Positions 27,755 through 36,116 of a DNA stretch of 64,000 nt are shown one piece after another. Source of the DNA: an uncultured Oscillospiraceae bacterium (GTDB taxonomy: Bacteria > Bacillota > Clostridia > Oscillospirales > Oscillospiraceae); NCBI GenBank assembly GCA_944387095.1, contig CALXDP010000001.1:124001-188000 (forward strand). Reading direction: 5' to 3'. The notes under the pieces were generated by a model. It saw only the letters and a list, made by a program, of their open reading frames with translations, made no database searches and had not been told where the DNA came from. A program made the position numbers and the translations under genes. How positions within the stretch are numbered: the first letter of the stretch is position 1; each line of letters begins with the position of its first letter.

Positions 27755-28924
27755 TTACAGCGCCTTGACCGCCTCCTCCAGCTGTTTCATGGCCTGCTCC
27801 AGCACGCTGCGGGGACAGGCGCAGTTCAGCCGCATATATCCGCTCAGGCTGCGGCCGAAGGTATATCCCTCGTTCAAGCCCAACTTGGCCTTCTCGATCA
27901 TGAAGCGGCGCAGCGCCTCGTTGTCCAACCCCAGCGCCCGGCAGTCCAGCCACATCAGATAGGTGGCGTCAGGCGCGTAGGTCTTGATCTGAGGGATGTG
28001 CTTCTCGCAGTAGTCCACCACGAAGTCAAAGTTGGCCGACAGATAGGGCAGCAGCTGCTCCAGCCACTCCTCCCCCTCGTTGAAGGCCGCCTGCATGGCG
28101 GTGAGGGAGAAGGCGTTGTTGCGGTGGATGTCCATGCACTGCCAGTAGTGGTCGAAAATCTGCTTCATGTGGGCGTTGGGGAACACCACCGCGGAGGCCT
28201 GAAGCCCAGCCAGATTGAAGGTCTTGGTGCCCGAGATACCGGTGACCACATACTTTGCCGCCTCCGGCGAGACCGCGGCGGTGGGGGTGTGCTTCTTGCC
28301 GTGAAAGACCAGGTCGGAGTGAATCTCGTCGGAGAAGAGGACCACATGATGCTTGATGCATAGATCCACCATCCGCCGCAGCTCCTCCGGGGTCCACACG
28401 ATGCCCAGGGGATTGTGGGGGCTGCACAAAAGGAACAGGTCGCTCTCGGCCAGCTTGGCCTCGAAGTCGGCCCAGTCCATCTCCCACTTGCCGTCCTTCT
28501 CCACAAATCGGTTCTCCACCACTTTGCGGTTCCACGCCTCGGTCATGTCATAGAACTCGGAATACACCGGGGTCTGGATGAGCACGCCGCCCCCCTCGGG
28601 GGTGAACAGCTTCACCATGGCGCTGATGGACTGCACCACACCCAGGCTGAAGCTCATCAGGCTCTGGTCGATGTCCCAGCCGTTGCGGCGCTTCTGCCAG
28701 CCCCGGACGGCCTCAAAGTAGCTGTCCGGGCGGCTGGTATAGCCCCAGATCCCCTCCTGGGCCCGCCGGCCCAGGGCATCGATGATGGGCTGGGCGGTCT
28801 TGAAATCCATATCCGCAATCCACAGGGGGATTACATCGTCTGTTCCAAACTTCTTCTTCCGCTCGTCATACTTGGCCGCGCAGTTCCGGCTGCGGTCAAT
28901 GACGGCGTCAAAATCATACTTCAT
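27755..28924 (-). CDS. PatB/MalY-type PLP-dependent C-S lyase (cystathionine beta-lyase family)
   Basis: The 389-residue fold-type I enzyme has the PLP lysine in SGISGTKTFNLAGLQ near residue 233. Upstream are the phosphate/ring contacts PLWIADMDF at the start, VYSEFYDMTEAWNRK, SPHNPLGIVWT and VLFSDEIHSDLV. Members cleave cystathionine, cystine or cysteine to pyruvate, ammonia and a thiol or persulfide. The start at ATG 28924 has AAGGAAGGG upstream; the longer reading would run through the sigma-54 promoter leader. It is the first gene of the sigma-54-controlled operon with DAACS carrier, RidA and glutaredoxin-like protein. Confidence 0.93.
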   Translation of the reverse strand: MKYDFDAVIDRSRNCAAKYDERKKKFGTDDVIPLWIADMDFKTAQPIIDALGRRAQEGIWGYTSRPDSYFEAVRGWQKRRNGWDIDQSLMSFSLGVVQSISAMVKLFTPEGGGVLIQTPVYSEFYDMTEAWNRKVVENRFVEKDGKWEMDWADFEAKLAESDLFLLCSPHNPLGIVWTPEELRRMVDLCIKHHVVLFSDEIHSDLVFHGKKHTPTAAVSPEAAKYVVTGISGTKTFNLAGLQASAVVFPNAHMKQIFDHYWQCMDIHRNNAFSLTAMQAAFNEGEEWLEQLLPYLSANFDFVVDYCEKHIPQIKTYAPDATYLMWLDCRALGLDNEALRRFMIEKAKLGLNEGYTFGRSLSGYMRLNCACPRSVLEQAMKQLEEAVKAL

Positions 28925-28985
28925 CGCGGTTTCCCTTCCTTTCCATTTGACTCTCGCGCCTGACCATACGCTTGCCCTTTTACAA

Positions 28986-29001
28986 AGCAATCGGCGTGCC
29001 G
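28986..29001 (-). promoter_or_regulatory. Sigma-54 promoter of the C-S lyase operon
   Basis: The minus strand reads CGGCACGCCGATTGCT, one base off the consensus at the least conserved end. GG and GC are ten bases apart. The start point is predicted near 28975, about 50 bases before the ATG. Confidence 0.85.
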
Positions 29002-29132
29002 AAACCAGCGAACAGCGAAAAATTATCTAACTGCCCCAAAATTTATTTTTTATTTTTGGCTGAAGTAAACAATAAATTTGCCGGGCAGCCCGGATCTGCT
29101 CGTCCCTTCCCCTCCCTCGGAGACACAAAATA

Positions 29133-29159
29133 GGTCAAATCAATTAAAATGGTTAAACC
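29133..29159. promoter_or_regulatory. Activator boxes upstream of the C-S lyase promoter
   Basis: The plus strand has GGTCAAA (29133-29139) and the palindrome GGTTAAACC (29151-29159). Read on the minus strand these are TTTGACC and TTTAACC, the words found three times upstream of cdsB. They lie 130-160 bp behind the sigma-54 promoter and overlap the stop of the activator gene. Confidence 0.6.
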
Positions 29160-31240
29160 AATTTATACGAACACTCCCCTTCCAAACGGCGGCACAGCTC
29201 CCGCCCGGCTGGGGTGAGGCGGGTGCCCCCTCTGCCCCGGCTCACCCGGACCAGCCCTGCACGGTCCATGGCAGAGAGGATGCGGCGCACCTCCTGCTGG
29301 GAGCAGGGCAGCCCCGCGGCCTTGGCGGCGGACAGGATGGCCTCCCGGCCCAGGCTCTGCCCCAGCTGGTCAGCCCGGGACAGCTGCTCCAGTACAAAGC
29401 GCTCATCCTCTCGGGGGCAGTCGGACAGCCTGGGCAGTTCCGTGCCCGAGGGCGGGCGGACCGGCACGGTTCTGGCCGGCAGATAGTGGAAGGTAGGGGG
29501 CAGGTCCTCCGGCCCCACCACCTGATTGCCGGTATAGCTGAAATATTCCACCACATTGCGCAGCTCCCGGATATTTCCCCGCCACTGGTGGGTGAGCAGC
29601 ATTTGCTCCAGCTCCGGTGACAGGGTGAAGGAAGCGCCGATGCCCTGCCGGAACTGGTCGATGAGCAGCAGCAGGTCCCCCTCCCGCTCCCGCAGAGGCG
29701 GGATGAGGACGGGCAGGGTGTTCAGCCGATAGTACAAATCCTGGCGGAAGCTGCCCTCCTCCACCCGTCGCTCCAGGTTCTCATTGGTAGCCGCCACAAT
29801 GCGCACGTCCACCGCGATGATGCGGTTGCCCCCCACCCGCATGATCTCCCGCTCCTGGAGCACCCGCAGCAGCTTGCACTGCAGGGCGGTGCTCATCCCC
29901 TCCACCTCGTCCAGAAAGAGGGTACCCTTGTGGGCAAACTCAAACAGGCCGGGCTTGCCTCCCTTCCGGGCCCCGGTAAAGGCCCCCTCCTCATAGCCGA
30001 ACAGCTCGCTCTCCAGCAGGTTTTCCGGCATGGCCGCGCAGTTGATGGCTACAAACGGCCCGCTGTGCCGGGGGGATGCGTTGTGGACGGCGTGGGCAAA
30101 GATCTCCTTGCCGGTGCCCGTCTCTCCAATCAGCAGAACGGGCAGCTGGGTCTGGCACATCTTTTTCAAGATGGTGATGCACCGCTGGATGGCCGGGGAA
30201 TGGCCCACCACATCCTCGAAGGTGTATTTGGCCCGGTAGCCCTTGTGAAACAGCTGGCTGCGCAGCTCGTTCTGCCGGTTCTCCGCGTCGCTGAATCGCT
30301 GGACGGTGGCGAAGGCTCCGATGCAGATGTCTCCCCGAAGCACGGGGGCCACCGTCACATTGATATTGATCCCCCCGGCACTCACCACTTGGGTGGGCTG
30401 GGGCGCCTTCTCCGCCAGGCACTTGGCGAAGGGCAGGAAGGGATACACCTCCCCGGCGGGCCGCTGGAGGGCGTCCTGCCCCGGAATCCCGGTGATTTCC
30501 TCCATCTTGTGGTTGCAGGCGAATACCTCCCCCCGCTCGTTGACCCCCACAATCCCCTCATCCAGGATCTCCATCAGCATCTCAAACTGGCTCTCCAGTC
30601 TCAGCCTCCGGGCAAACACCTGGTCGAAGCTGTATGTGTTGGTGGCCATCTCCTGCTGATACCGCTCAAAGGCCTCCGTCTCCAGCAGTTCCTCAAATCC
30701 CATGCGAAGGGCTGCCTCAATCATGGTGGAGCTGTCGCACCCCCGCTGGCCGATGTCGATGACCCGCCTGGCCCCGGCGGGAACGTACCGGGTCTCCTGG
30801 GGGGTGATGACGAACTCATATTGGTCCATGTTCGGCTCCGGCGCGCCGGGGTAGTACAGATCAAATTCCAGCTGGTTGACCCCCAGTTGGTTGAGCCGGC
30901 TCACCGCCTCCCGGCACATCTTGTCGCTCAAATTGACGAACAGGGCCCGCTGCCCGGCAGGCAGGCTCCGGAGGCGGTGGATCACATCCCAGCGGAAGGT
31001 CACGTGGATCTCCATCATCTCCCCGTTAATGGGCACATGCCGGCGCATATCCCCCAGGGAATTGAACGCATCGGTGGTGACCATGTACAGATCATACTTC
31101 CGGGGCATGTGTTCCACCGAGCCATCCCGCACGCTGTAAGAGCACACCGTCACCCGGTCCCCAAACAACTCCTGAACCTGCTGGGCATAGAACTGCCCGG
31201 CGTAGGCGTCCAGGGAGATCACCGCCACATCTTTTCTCAT
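29153..31240 (-). CDS. Sigma-54-dependent activator with PrpR-like sensor, PAS domain and winged-helix C-terminus (CdsR-like)
   Basis: 695 residues. The first 200 resemble PrpR_N-type sensors: DVAVISLDAYAGQFYAQQV and a repeat-like alpha/beta fold. A PAS domain spans about 225-330 (MEILDEGIVGVNERGEVF). The AAA+ domain (about 350-580) has GETGTGKE, GAFTGA and LFLDEVEGM. The end is not a Fis HTH but a winged-helix-like segment of about 90 residues (SQQEVRRILSAMDRAGLVRV). A sigma-54 activator called CdsR controls cysteine desulfidase in Clostridioides difficile, and the adjacent cdsB here suggests the same role. Flanking sigma-54 promoters on both sides support this. The inducer is presumably cysteine or cystine; not shown by sequence. 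Confidence 0.9.
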   Translation of the reverse strand: MRKDVAVISLDAYAGQFYAQQVQELFGDRVTVCSYSVRDGSVEHMPRKYDLYMVTTDAFNSLGDMRRHVPINGEMMEIHVTFRWDVIHRLRSLPAGQRALFVNLSDKMCREAVSRLNQLGVNQLEFDLYYPGAPEPNMDQYEFVITPQETRYVPAGARRVIDIGQRGCDSSTMIEAALRMGFEELLETEAFERYQQEMATNTYSFDQVFARRLRLESQFEMLMEILDEGIVGVNERGEVFACNHKMEEITGIPGQDALQRPAGEVYPFLPFAKCLAEKAPQPTQVVSAGGININVTVAPVLRGDICIGAFATVQRFSDAENRQNELRSQLFHKGYRAKYTFEDVVGHSPAIQRCITILKKMCQTQLPVLLIGETGTGKEIFAHAVHNASPRHSGPFVAINCAAMPENLLESELFGYEEGAFTGARKGGKPGLFEFAHKGTLFLDEVEGMSTALQCKLLRVLQEREIMRVGGNRIIAVDVRIVAATNENLERRVEEGSFRQDLYYRLNTLPVLIPPLREREGDLLLLIDQFRQGIGASFTLSPELEQMLLTHQWRGNIRELRNVVEYFSYTGNQVVGPEDLPPTFHYLPARTVPVRPPSGTELPRLSDCPREDERFVLEQLSRADQLGQSLGREAILSAAKAAGLPCSQQEVRRILSAMDRAGLVRVSRGRGGTRLTPAGRELCRRLEGECSYKLV

Positions 31241-31250
31241 AGGCCTCTCC

Positions 31251-31279
31251 TTTAACCGATTCCTTTGACCAATTTAACC
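31251..31279. promoter_or_regulatory. Triple TTTRACC operator between activator gene and cdsB
   Basis: TTTAACC (31251-31257), TTTGACC (31264-31270) and TTTAACC (31273-31279) lie about 100-125 bp behind the cdsB sigma-54 promoter. They also sit between the activator's own -10 box and its start codon, a place suited to autorepression. A related GGTCAACC occurs near 31354. Confidence 0.6.
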
Positions 31280-31292
31280 GTTTTCACCACCC

Positions 31293-31321
31293 ATTTTGCC
31301 GTTTTTTTCCGCCCTTGTCAA
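31293..31321 (-). promoter_or_regulatory. Sigma-A promoter of the CdsR-like activator gene
   Basis: On the minus strand TTGACA (31316-31321), a 17-base spacer and CAAAAT (31293-31298) lie about 53 bp ahead of the ATG at 31240. Confidence 0.7.
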
Positions 31322-31375
31322 GAACAAACCGCCCATTTTTGCGCTTTCCACGGGTCAACCCCAAGTGGCGTGAGT

Positions 31376-31391
31376 TGGCACGCGGCTTGCA
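31376..31391 (+). promoter_or_regulatory. Sigma-54 promoter of cdsB
   Basis: The plus strand reads TGGCACGCGGCTTGCA, a perfect match to the consensus with GG and GC ten bases apart. The start point is predicted near 31402, with a leader of about 57 bases to the ATG. Confidence 0.93.
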
Positions 31392-31458
31392 AAAGTGATA
31401 GAATAGCACAACTGCGAGACATGGCCGTCCCCGCGGGGAAGGCAGAAAGGAGAGAGAC

Positions 31459-32754
31459 ATGATGCAATTGAGCAAGGAGGAGATGCTGACCCTGCTCCGC
31501 CAGGAGGTTGTCCCCGCCCTGGGCTGTACCGAGCCGGTGTGCGTGGCCCTGTGCGCCGCCGACGCCTATCACGCCATCGGCGGCCAGGTGGTGTCCATCA
31601 AGATGGAGGTCAACCCCGGCATCTATAAAAACGGTATGTCAGTGGGCATTCCCGGCTTCGACCGGGTGGGTCTGAAGTACGCCGCCGCCCTGGGCGCCTG
31701 TCTGGGCAACCCGGAGAAGGGGCTGCAGCTGCTGGAGGAGATCAACAGCATTGTCAGCAAGGAGGCCATCCGCCTGGTAGAGGACAGGCAGGTGAGCGTC
31801 ACCATCGCTGAAGAGGAGTCCCAGCTCTACGCCCACGCCGAAATCATCACCACCCGGGGCATCGGCATCAGCACCATCCGCAACACCCACGCCAACATCA
31901 TCTATACCAGCGCCAATAACCAAGTCCTTTTCGAAAAGGAATATTCCATGGGCGGCGAGGACGCCCTGCACAAAAAACTCAAGGATATGACGGTGGCCCA
32001 GATCAAGGCGCTGGTGGACTCCGCCAGCGAGGAGGAGCTGGCCTTCATGCTGGAAGGGGCGGAGATGAACGAGGCCCTTTCCGACTACGGGCTGGAGCAC
32101 CGCTTGGGCATCGGCATCGCCGACACCCTGAAGACCCAGCTGGACACCGATATCATGGGCTCCAGTCTGATGAGCAACATCATGGTCCGGGTGGCCTCCA
32201 GCGCGGAGGGGCGCATGTCCGGCTGCCCCTACGCGGTGATGAGCAGCGCCGGCAGCGGCAACCACGGCATCACGGCCATCATCCCCGTGGTGGAGATGGC
32301 CAAACACCTGGGCTCAGACAGAGAGGCCACCGAGAAGGCACTGGCCTTCTCCCATCTGCTCAACGTGTACATCAAGCTCTTCACCGGCAAGCTCAGCGCC
32401 ACCTGCGGCTGCGGGGTATCCGCCGCCGCGGCGGCCAGCGCCGCCATGGTGTGGCTGCTGGACGGGGATGACGCTCAGATCGGCGCGGCCATCATCAACA
32501 TGAGCGCCAACCTCACCGGCATGATCTGCGACGGCGGCAAGATCGGCTGCGCCCTCAAGCTGGCCACCGCGGCCAGCGCCGCCATTATGAGCGCCTATCT
32601 GGCCATAGGCGGCGTGGTGGTCAGCGCCACCGACGGCATCTGCGCCGACACCCCGGAGCAGGCCATCCGCAATATGGGCCGGGTGAGCAATCCCGGCATG
32701 ACCGCCACCGACCGCACCATTCTGGATATCATGATGGAGAAGGACCAAAACTGA
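31459..32754 (+). CDS. cdsB: L-cysteine desulfidase / serine dehydratase-alpha-like protein (UPF0597)
   Basis: The 431-residue Fe-S enzyme family converts L-cysteine to sulfide, ammonia and pyruvate. Signatures are [20 protein letters not shown] at the N-terminus, [19 protein letters not shown] mid-protein, [18 protein letters not shown], and [15 protein letters not shown]. The conserved cysteines are those expected to hold the [4Fe-4S] cluster. GGAGAG lies eight bases before ATG. It is monocistronic, divergent from the CdsR-like activator, behind a perfect sigma-54 promoter. The name yhaM/cyuA is used for relatives in enterobacteria. Confidence 0.9.
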   Translation: MMQLSKEEMLTLLRQEVVPALGCTEPVCVALCAADAYHAIGGQVVSIKMEVNPGIYKNGMSVGIPGFDRVGLKYAAALGACLGNPEKGLQLLEEINSIVSKEAIRLVEDRQVSVTIAEEESQLYAHAEIITTRGIGISTIRNTHANIIYTSANNQVLFEKEYSMGGEDALHKKLKDMTVAQIKALVDSASEEELAFMLEGAEMNEALSDYGLEHRLGIGIADTLKTQLDTDIMGSSLMSNIMVRVASSAEGRMSGCPYAVMSSAGSGNHGITAIIPVVEMAKHLGSDREATEKALAFSHLLNVYIKLFTGKLSATCGCGVSAAAAASAAMVWLLDGDDAQIGAAIINMSANLTGMICDGGKIGCALKLATAASAAIMSAYLAIGGVVVSATDGICADTPEQAIRNMGRVSNPGMTATDRTILDIMMEKDQN

Positions 32755-32806
32755 GTCCCGCCCCCACCTTTCAGCGCTTTGGCCCCTGTGACAACATAGA
32801 CCGCAC

Positions 32807-32849
32807 AAACACGCGGGGTTGGAACCGACGGTTCCAGCCCCGCGTGTTT
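32807..32849. terminator. Bidirectional hairpin between cdsB and the deacetylase gene
   Basis: A 20-bp stem with one G-T pair and a three-base loop has AAACACGCGGGG as its left outer arm and ends in GTGTTT on both strands. It serves the convergent cdsB and deacetylase genes. Confidence 0.65.
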
Positions 32850-32862
32850 CCATCGTCTCCCG

Positions 32863-33630
32863 CTACGCCGGGCACTGCCGGCCGGTGTGGTCGATGGTAT
32901 ATTCCTCCCCGTATGCCCCGTCCAAGATCAACTCCGAGATGGGCACGAAGGTATATCCCTCCTGGAGCAGCGCCTCAATGATGGAGGGCAGCGCCTCTGG
33001 GGTGTGCAGCGCCGCGTTGTGGAACAGCACGATGGAACCGGGCTGAACCTTGCCTGTCACCCGCCGGGTGATCTCCTGGGCGGACAGATCCTTCCAGTCC
33101 AGGCTGTCCACATCCCACTGGATGGGTTCCATGCCCATGGCGCGCACCGCGTTGATCACATGGTCATCATACTCCCCGTAGGGGCAGCGAAACAGGGTGG
33201 GCCGAACCCCAGTGACCGCCTCGATCTTATCGTTGCAGGCATTCAGGTTTTGGGTGATCTCCTCCGCGCTCAGGCTGTTGAAGTGAGCGTGGTCGTCCGA
33301 GTGGCTCATGATCTCATGTCCCGCGTCGTGCAGCGCCTTGACCGACTCCGGGTATTTGTCCACCCACTCCCCCACCACGAAAAAGGTGGCCTTGACCTGA
33401 TAGCGATCCATGATGTCGATAAGCTGTTGGGTATCCTCGTTGCCCCAGGCCGCGTCAAAGCTGATGGACAGCACCTTATAGTCTTTCTGCACACAGTAGA
33501 TGGGCAGCTGCCTGGTGGTGGCCGACGCCCCCACCACCGCCGGGTTGCTCACCGCGAAAAACATCATCGCGGCCGCCAGCAGGCAGCCCAGAACCGCCAG
33601 CGGCCTTCTTCTGATCAAAAAGAATCTCAT
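32863..33630 (-). CDS. Polysaccharide deacetylase (PdaB-like, sporulation type)
   Basis: 255 residues: an N-terminal basic stretch with a signal anchor (residues about 9-32), then a NodB domain. VLSISFDAAWGNEDT occupies the first NodB motif; the second Asp of the usual TFDDG is missing, as in PdaB relatives. MSHSDDHAHF supplies the metal His pair, RCPYGEYDD motif 3, DVDSLDWKD motif 4 and VLFHN motif 5. PdaB in Bacillus is needed for spore maintenance. A GGGGGAG tract lies 11 bases before ATG. No clear sporulation-sigma promoter was found in the 100-bp gap 33631-33733. Confidence 0.85.
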   Translation of the reverse strand: MRFFLIRRRPLAVLGCLLAAAMMFFAVSNPAVVGASATTRQLPIYCVQKDYKVLSISFDAAWGNEDTQQLIDIMDRYQVKATFFVVGEWVDKYPESVKALHDAGHEIMSHSDDHAHFNSLSAEEITQNLNACNDKIEAVTGVRPTLFRCPYGEYDDHVINAVRAMGMEPIQWDVDSLDWKDLSAQEITRRVTGKVQPGSIVLFHNAALHTPEALPSIIEALLQEGYTFVPISELILDGAYGEEYTIDHTGRQCPA

Positions 33631-33733
33631 AGGCTGATGCTCCCCCTGTTTTCAGGATACGCTACCAGCCTATGAGCCAGTTTAAAAATTCAGAAGTACC
33701 CCTGAAAGGACAGACTAAAAAATTTCCTTACCC

Positions 33734-34570
33734 TCACAGTTTCAGCGCCCGTGTGGGGCAGCTTTTCACACACTTCAGGCACAGAATGCACTCTGTGCCG
33801 TTCTCCCGGCTGCGGGCATTGCTCATCATGTCCACTTCCATGGGGCAAACCTTCCTGCACCTTCCGCAGGAGATGCATTTCTTTTCATCTATCTTGATGC
33901 GAAACAGGGCAAAGTAGCTCATGGGTTTTAGAAACACCGTTACCGGACAGATATATTTACAAAAAGCCCGGTTGTCCCGGAAGGCAAACGCCAGGGCAAT
34001 CCCCACCAAATAGTATAAGGCGTTTCCAATCCAAAAGCTCCAAAACATGATTCGCTCCAGCTGCCCTACGTGCAGCACAAACAGCGTCCCCACAAAGAGC
34101 AGAGACAGCACGAAGAACACATAGCGGAGTACCCCGAGCCTTTTCCTGCGCGGCTGTTCCGGTGTTTGAAAGGGCAGGAGGTCCAAGATCATCACCGTCC
34201 AGCAGGCATAACCGCACCAGCCCCTTCCAAACACCAGCGGGCCAAAAATTTTAGCCACCACATAGTGAATGACCGCCGCCTCAAAGACCCCCAGGAACAG
34301 ATAATACCAGAACCCTTCGATCTGCATATTCTCCCCGGAGATGCCTCCCAGATACACCAGCATGTAGAGACCTACCGCAAACTGCACCACATTCCGCGCA
34401 TATTTAAATTCCGCCGCATACAGGCCAATCCCCACCGCCAGGCAAGTGCCAATATATGTAAAGTTGAGCAGATAGAATGGGTTTTCCAAGGTGATCCACA
34501 ATGCCACCGCCACCGTCTCAAAGATTGCCCACATGGCAATTGCACCCAGATATTTTTTCAAAAAACGCAC
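33734..34570 (-). CDS. 4Fe-4S membrane protein (NapH/RdxA-like polyferredoxin)
   Basis: The 278-residue protein has about six membrane helices, a CGYACWTVM motif between helices, CKYICPVTVF after the last, and a C-terminal bis-[4Fe-4S] ferredoxin domain. That domain has two clusters, CISCGRCRKVCP and CILCLKCVKSCP. This matches NapH/YccM-type proteins that pass electrons across the membrane face. Its partner is unknown. Start GTG 34570 has only a weak site. It is the last gene of the DUF3842-crp operon, 35 bp after the Crp gene. Confidence 0.85.
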   Translation of the reverse strand: MRFLKKYLGAIAMWAIFETVAVALWITLENPFYLLNFTYIGTCLAVGIGLYAAEFKYARNVVQFAVGLYMLVYLGGISGENMQIEGFWYYLFLGVFEAAVIHYVVAKIFGPLVFGRGWCGYACWTVMILDLLPFQTPEQPRRKRLGVLRYVFFVLSLLFVGTLFVLHVGQLERIMFWSFWIGNALYYLVGIALAFAFRDNRAFCKYICPVTVFLKPMSYFALFRIKIDEKKCISCGRCRKVCPMEVDMMSNARSRENGTECILCLKCVKSCPTRALKL

Positions 34571-34605
34571 CCCGCTCTCTTCTTTGCCGCTCCTTCCCTA
34601 TGTCC

Positions 34606-35337
34606 TTACGTCTCCCGCTCCGGCCGGCCCGCCGCCAGGCGCTCCAGCTTCCCCCGGTCCCGGAGTTCCACACTGCCCCGGGCCAGGCGCACCATGCCCT
34701 CGCTCTGGAAATAGCGCAGCATCCGGGTGACCACCTCCCGGGCCGTGCCCAGGTGGTTGGCAATCCGCTCGTGGGTAGCCCGCAGGCTGTCGCTCCCTTC
34801 CAGGCTGCTCTCCTCCAGCAAAAAGGCGGCCAGCCGCTGGTCCATACGCCCCCAGAGAATCTGCTCCATCAGCCACATGACCTCGGAAAAATGGGCGGCC
34901 ATCAGCTCATTGGTATAGTTGGCCAAGGGGGCGGAGCGCTCCATCACGCTCTGGTATACCGGCGCGGGGATCACCCAGAACACCGTCTCCTTTTCCGCCT
35001 GGATCATGAGATCAAGGGGCAGGTTTTTCATCACGCAGGAGGCGGAAAACAGGCAGATATCTCCAGACAGCAGGCGGTACAGCGTCACCTCCCGCCCCTC
35101 CTCCGACAGGATGAACGTGCGCAGCTGACCCTCACAGATGGCAAGCAAACCCAGGCAGTCTGCCCCGCCGCTGTGTACCATGTCGCCCGCATGCGCCGTC
35201 CGCAGCGTTGCGGCCGCGCACAGTTGCCGCTGGTCTTGAGCGCTCAGCTTATCCCAGACAGGCAGACACCGGCTGAGTTCCGGCACCTTGGCCCGGATCT
35301 GCTCCGGATCCGCCCCCCGTTTCCCCGCTCCTGTCAT
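34606..35337 (-). CDS. Crp/Fnr family transcriptional regulator
   Basis: 243 residues: an N-terminal cyclic-nucleotide-binding-like beta-roll (GDMVHSGGADCLGLLAICEG and LLSGDICLFSASC), a dimer helix, and a C-terminal winged helix (ATHERIANHLGTAREVVTRM). Two Cys in CLFSASC are common in clostridial Crp/Fnr proteins. The FNR-type N-terminal cysteine set is absent, so the effector is unknown. The start ATG overlaps the stop of the DUF3842 gene (ATGA), with GGAGG ten bases upstream. The downstream Fe-S membrane protein suggests redox control. Confidence 0.9.
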   Translation of the reverse strand: MTGAGKRGADPEQIRAKVPELSRCLPVWDKLSAQDQRQLCAAATLRTAHAGDMVHSGGADCLGLLAICEGQLRTFILSEEGREVTLYRLLSGDICLFSASCVMKNLPLDLMIQAEKETVFWVIPAPVYQSVMERSAPLANYTNELMAAHFSEVMWLMEQILWGRMDQRLAAFLLEESSLEGSDSLRATHERIANHLGTAREVVTRMLRYFQSEGMVRLARGSVELRDRGKLERLAAGRPERET

Positions 35338-35771
35338 GGGGCGGACGCCTCCCCCTCCAGGGCCTCCTGGATGATGTCCACACAGGAGTCCAGATAGCGG
35401 CGCAGGGGCTGTTCCTCCCCGGCGATGCGGATGCCACAGCGATTGGAGGGCACCACCACCTTGATCCCTTGGCTGCCCCCCACCGCCTGGGCCATGGCGG
35501 GCGTGATCTCCCCCAGCAGGGCGTTGGGCATGAGAATGGCCACCGGCCCCACAATGAAGTCCGCCCGGGGCGCATTGACCACGACTGCGTTTTCCCCTGT
35601 GGCCCCCTCGTCCGCGCCGGCTTTCAGCATGGCCTCTGTGGCCGCGGAGTTGGCCCCCACAGCCCGGATATGTACTTGGGGCAGCCGCTCCCGCAGCCGG
35701 GCGGTCAGCGCCCGGCCCACGCCGCCGCCCTGCCCATCCAGCACCAGAATCATGGGTTCGTGTCCCCTCAT
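35334..35771 (-). CDS. DUF3842 family protein
   Basis: The 145-residue protein has a Rossmann-like start, MILVLDGQGGGVGRALT, then GANSAATEAMLKAGADEGAT and a VVVPSNRCGIRIAG segment, all typical of DUF3842. The family is found in anaerobes and has no assigned function; the GQGGGVG loop suggests nucleotide binding. Two ATGs compete: 35771 is eight bases from GGAG and is preferred, while 35777 is too close. It is the first gene of an operon with crp/fnr and the Fe-S membrane protein, divergent from larE. Confidence 0.85.
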   Translation of the reverse strand: MRGHEPMILVLDGQGGGVGRALTARLRERLPQVHIRAVGANSAATEAMLKAGADEGATGENAVVVNAPRADFIVGPVAILMPNALLGEITPAMAQAVGGSQGIKVVVPSNRCGIRIAGEEQPLRRYLDSCVDIIQEALEGEASAP

Positions 35772-35825
35772 TGTCATAGCTCCTTTCCTCTGCAATCCCA
35801 TGGGTTACAGAATCTCCTTTTTGCC

Positions 35826-35854
35826 ATTCTATCATATTCCCACCCTCCTGCCAA
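35826..35854 (-). promoter_or_regulatory. Sigma-A promoter of DUF3842-crp-Fe-S operon
   Basis: On the minus strand TTGGCA (35849-35854), a 17-base spacer and TAGAAT (35826-35831) lie 55 bp ahead of the gene. Confidence 0.7.
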
Positions 35855-35908
35855 GTCGCTGCGGCCGGTTTGTTCTCCCCGGGAGACCCGGAGGGAGAAA
35901 ACTTCCCC

Positions 35909-35938
35909 TTGACAACGCTCGCCGCCATCCTGTATCAT
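35909..35938 (+). promoter_or_regulatory. Sigma-A promoter of larEBC
   Basis: TTGACA (35909-35914), an 18-base spacer and TATCAT (35933-35938). Transcription should begin near 35945, leaving a leader of about 170 bases before larE. Confidence 0.75.
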
Positions 35939-35944
35939 ATCGTT

Positions 35945-36074
35945 GCAAGAGCCTGCAGGAAGTGGGCTTTGGGGGCAAAGTCCCCTCATGCAGCCATCCC
36001 TCCCCATCGCACACTTGTAGCGCTGAAGGCTACCAGAGCGGCCAGCAGGCCGCTTTGGCGGCTTTTTTATTTTT
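35945..36074 (+). promoter_or_regulatory. Structured leader with terminator upstream of larE (candidate riboswitch or attenuator)
   Basis: CTGCA at 35953-35957 can pair with TGCAG at 35989-35993, enclosing a GGGG/CCCC or CTTTG/CAAAG hairpin. GTAGC/GCTAC form a hairpin at 36017-36033. Two hairpins then overlap and exclude each other. AGCGGCC/GGCCGCT (36037-36054) leaves the U-run free. GCCGC/GCGGC (36049-36062) abuts TTTTTTATTTTT at 36063-36074 and would terminate. This is the layout of a transcriptional switch. It does not match any riboswitch consensus I recall. Pairings were read by eye. Confidence 0.6.
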
Positions 36075-36116
36075 CCGGTCAAACCAAAAGACCGGGTTGT
36101 CCTTGGAGGTGTTTTC

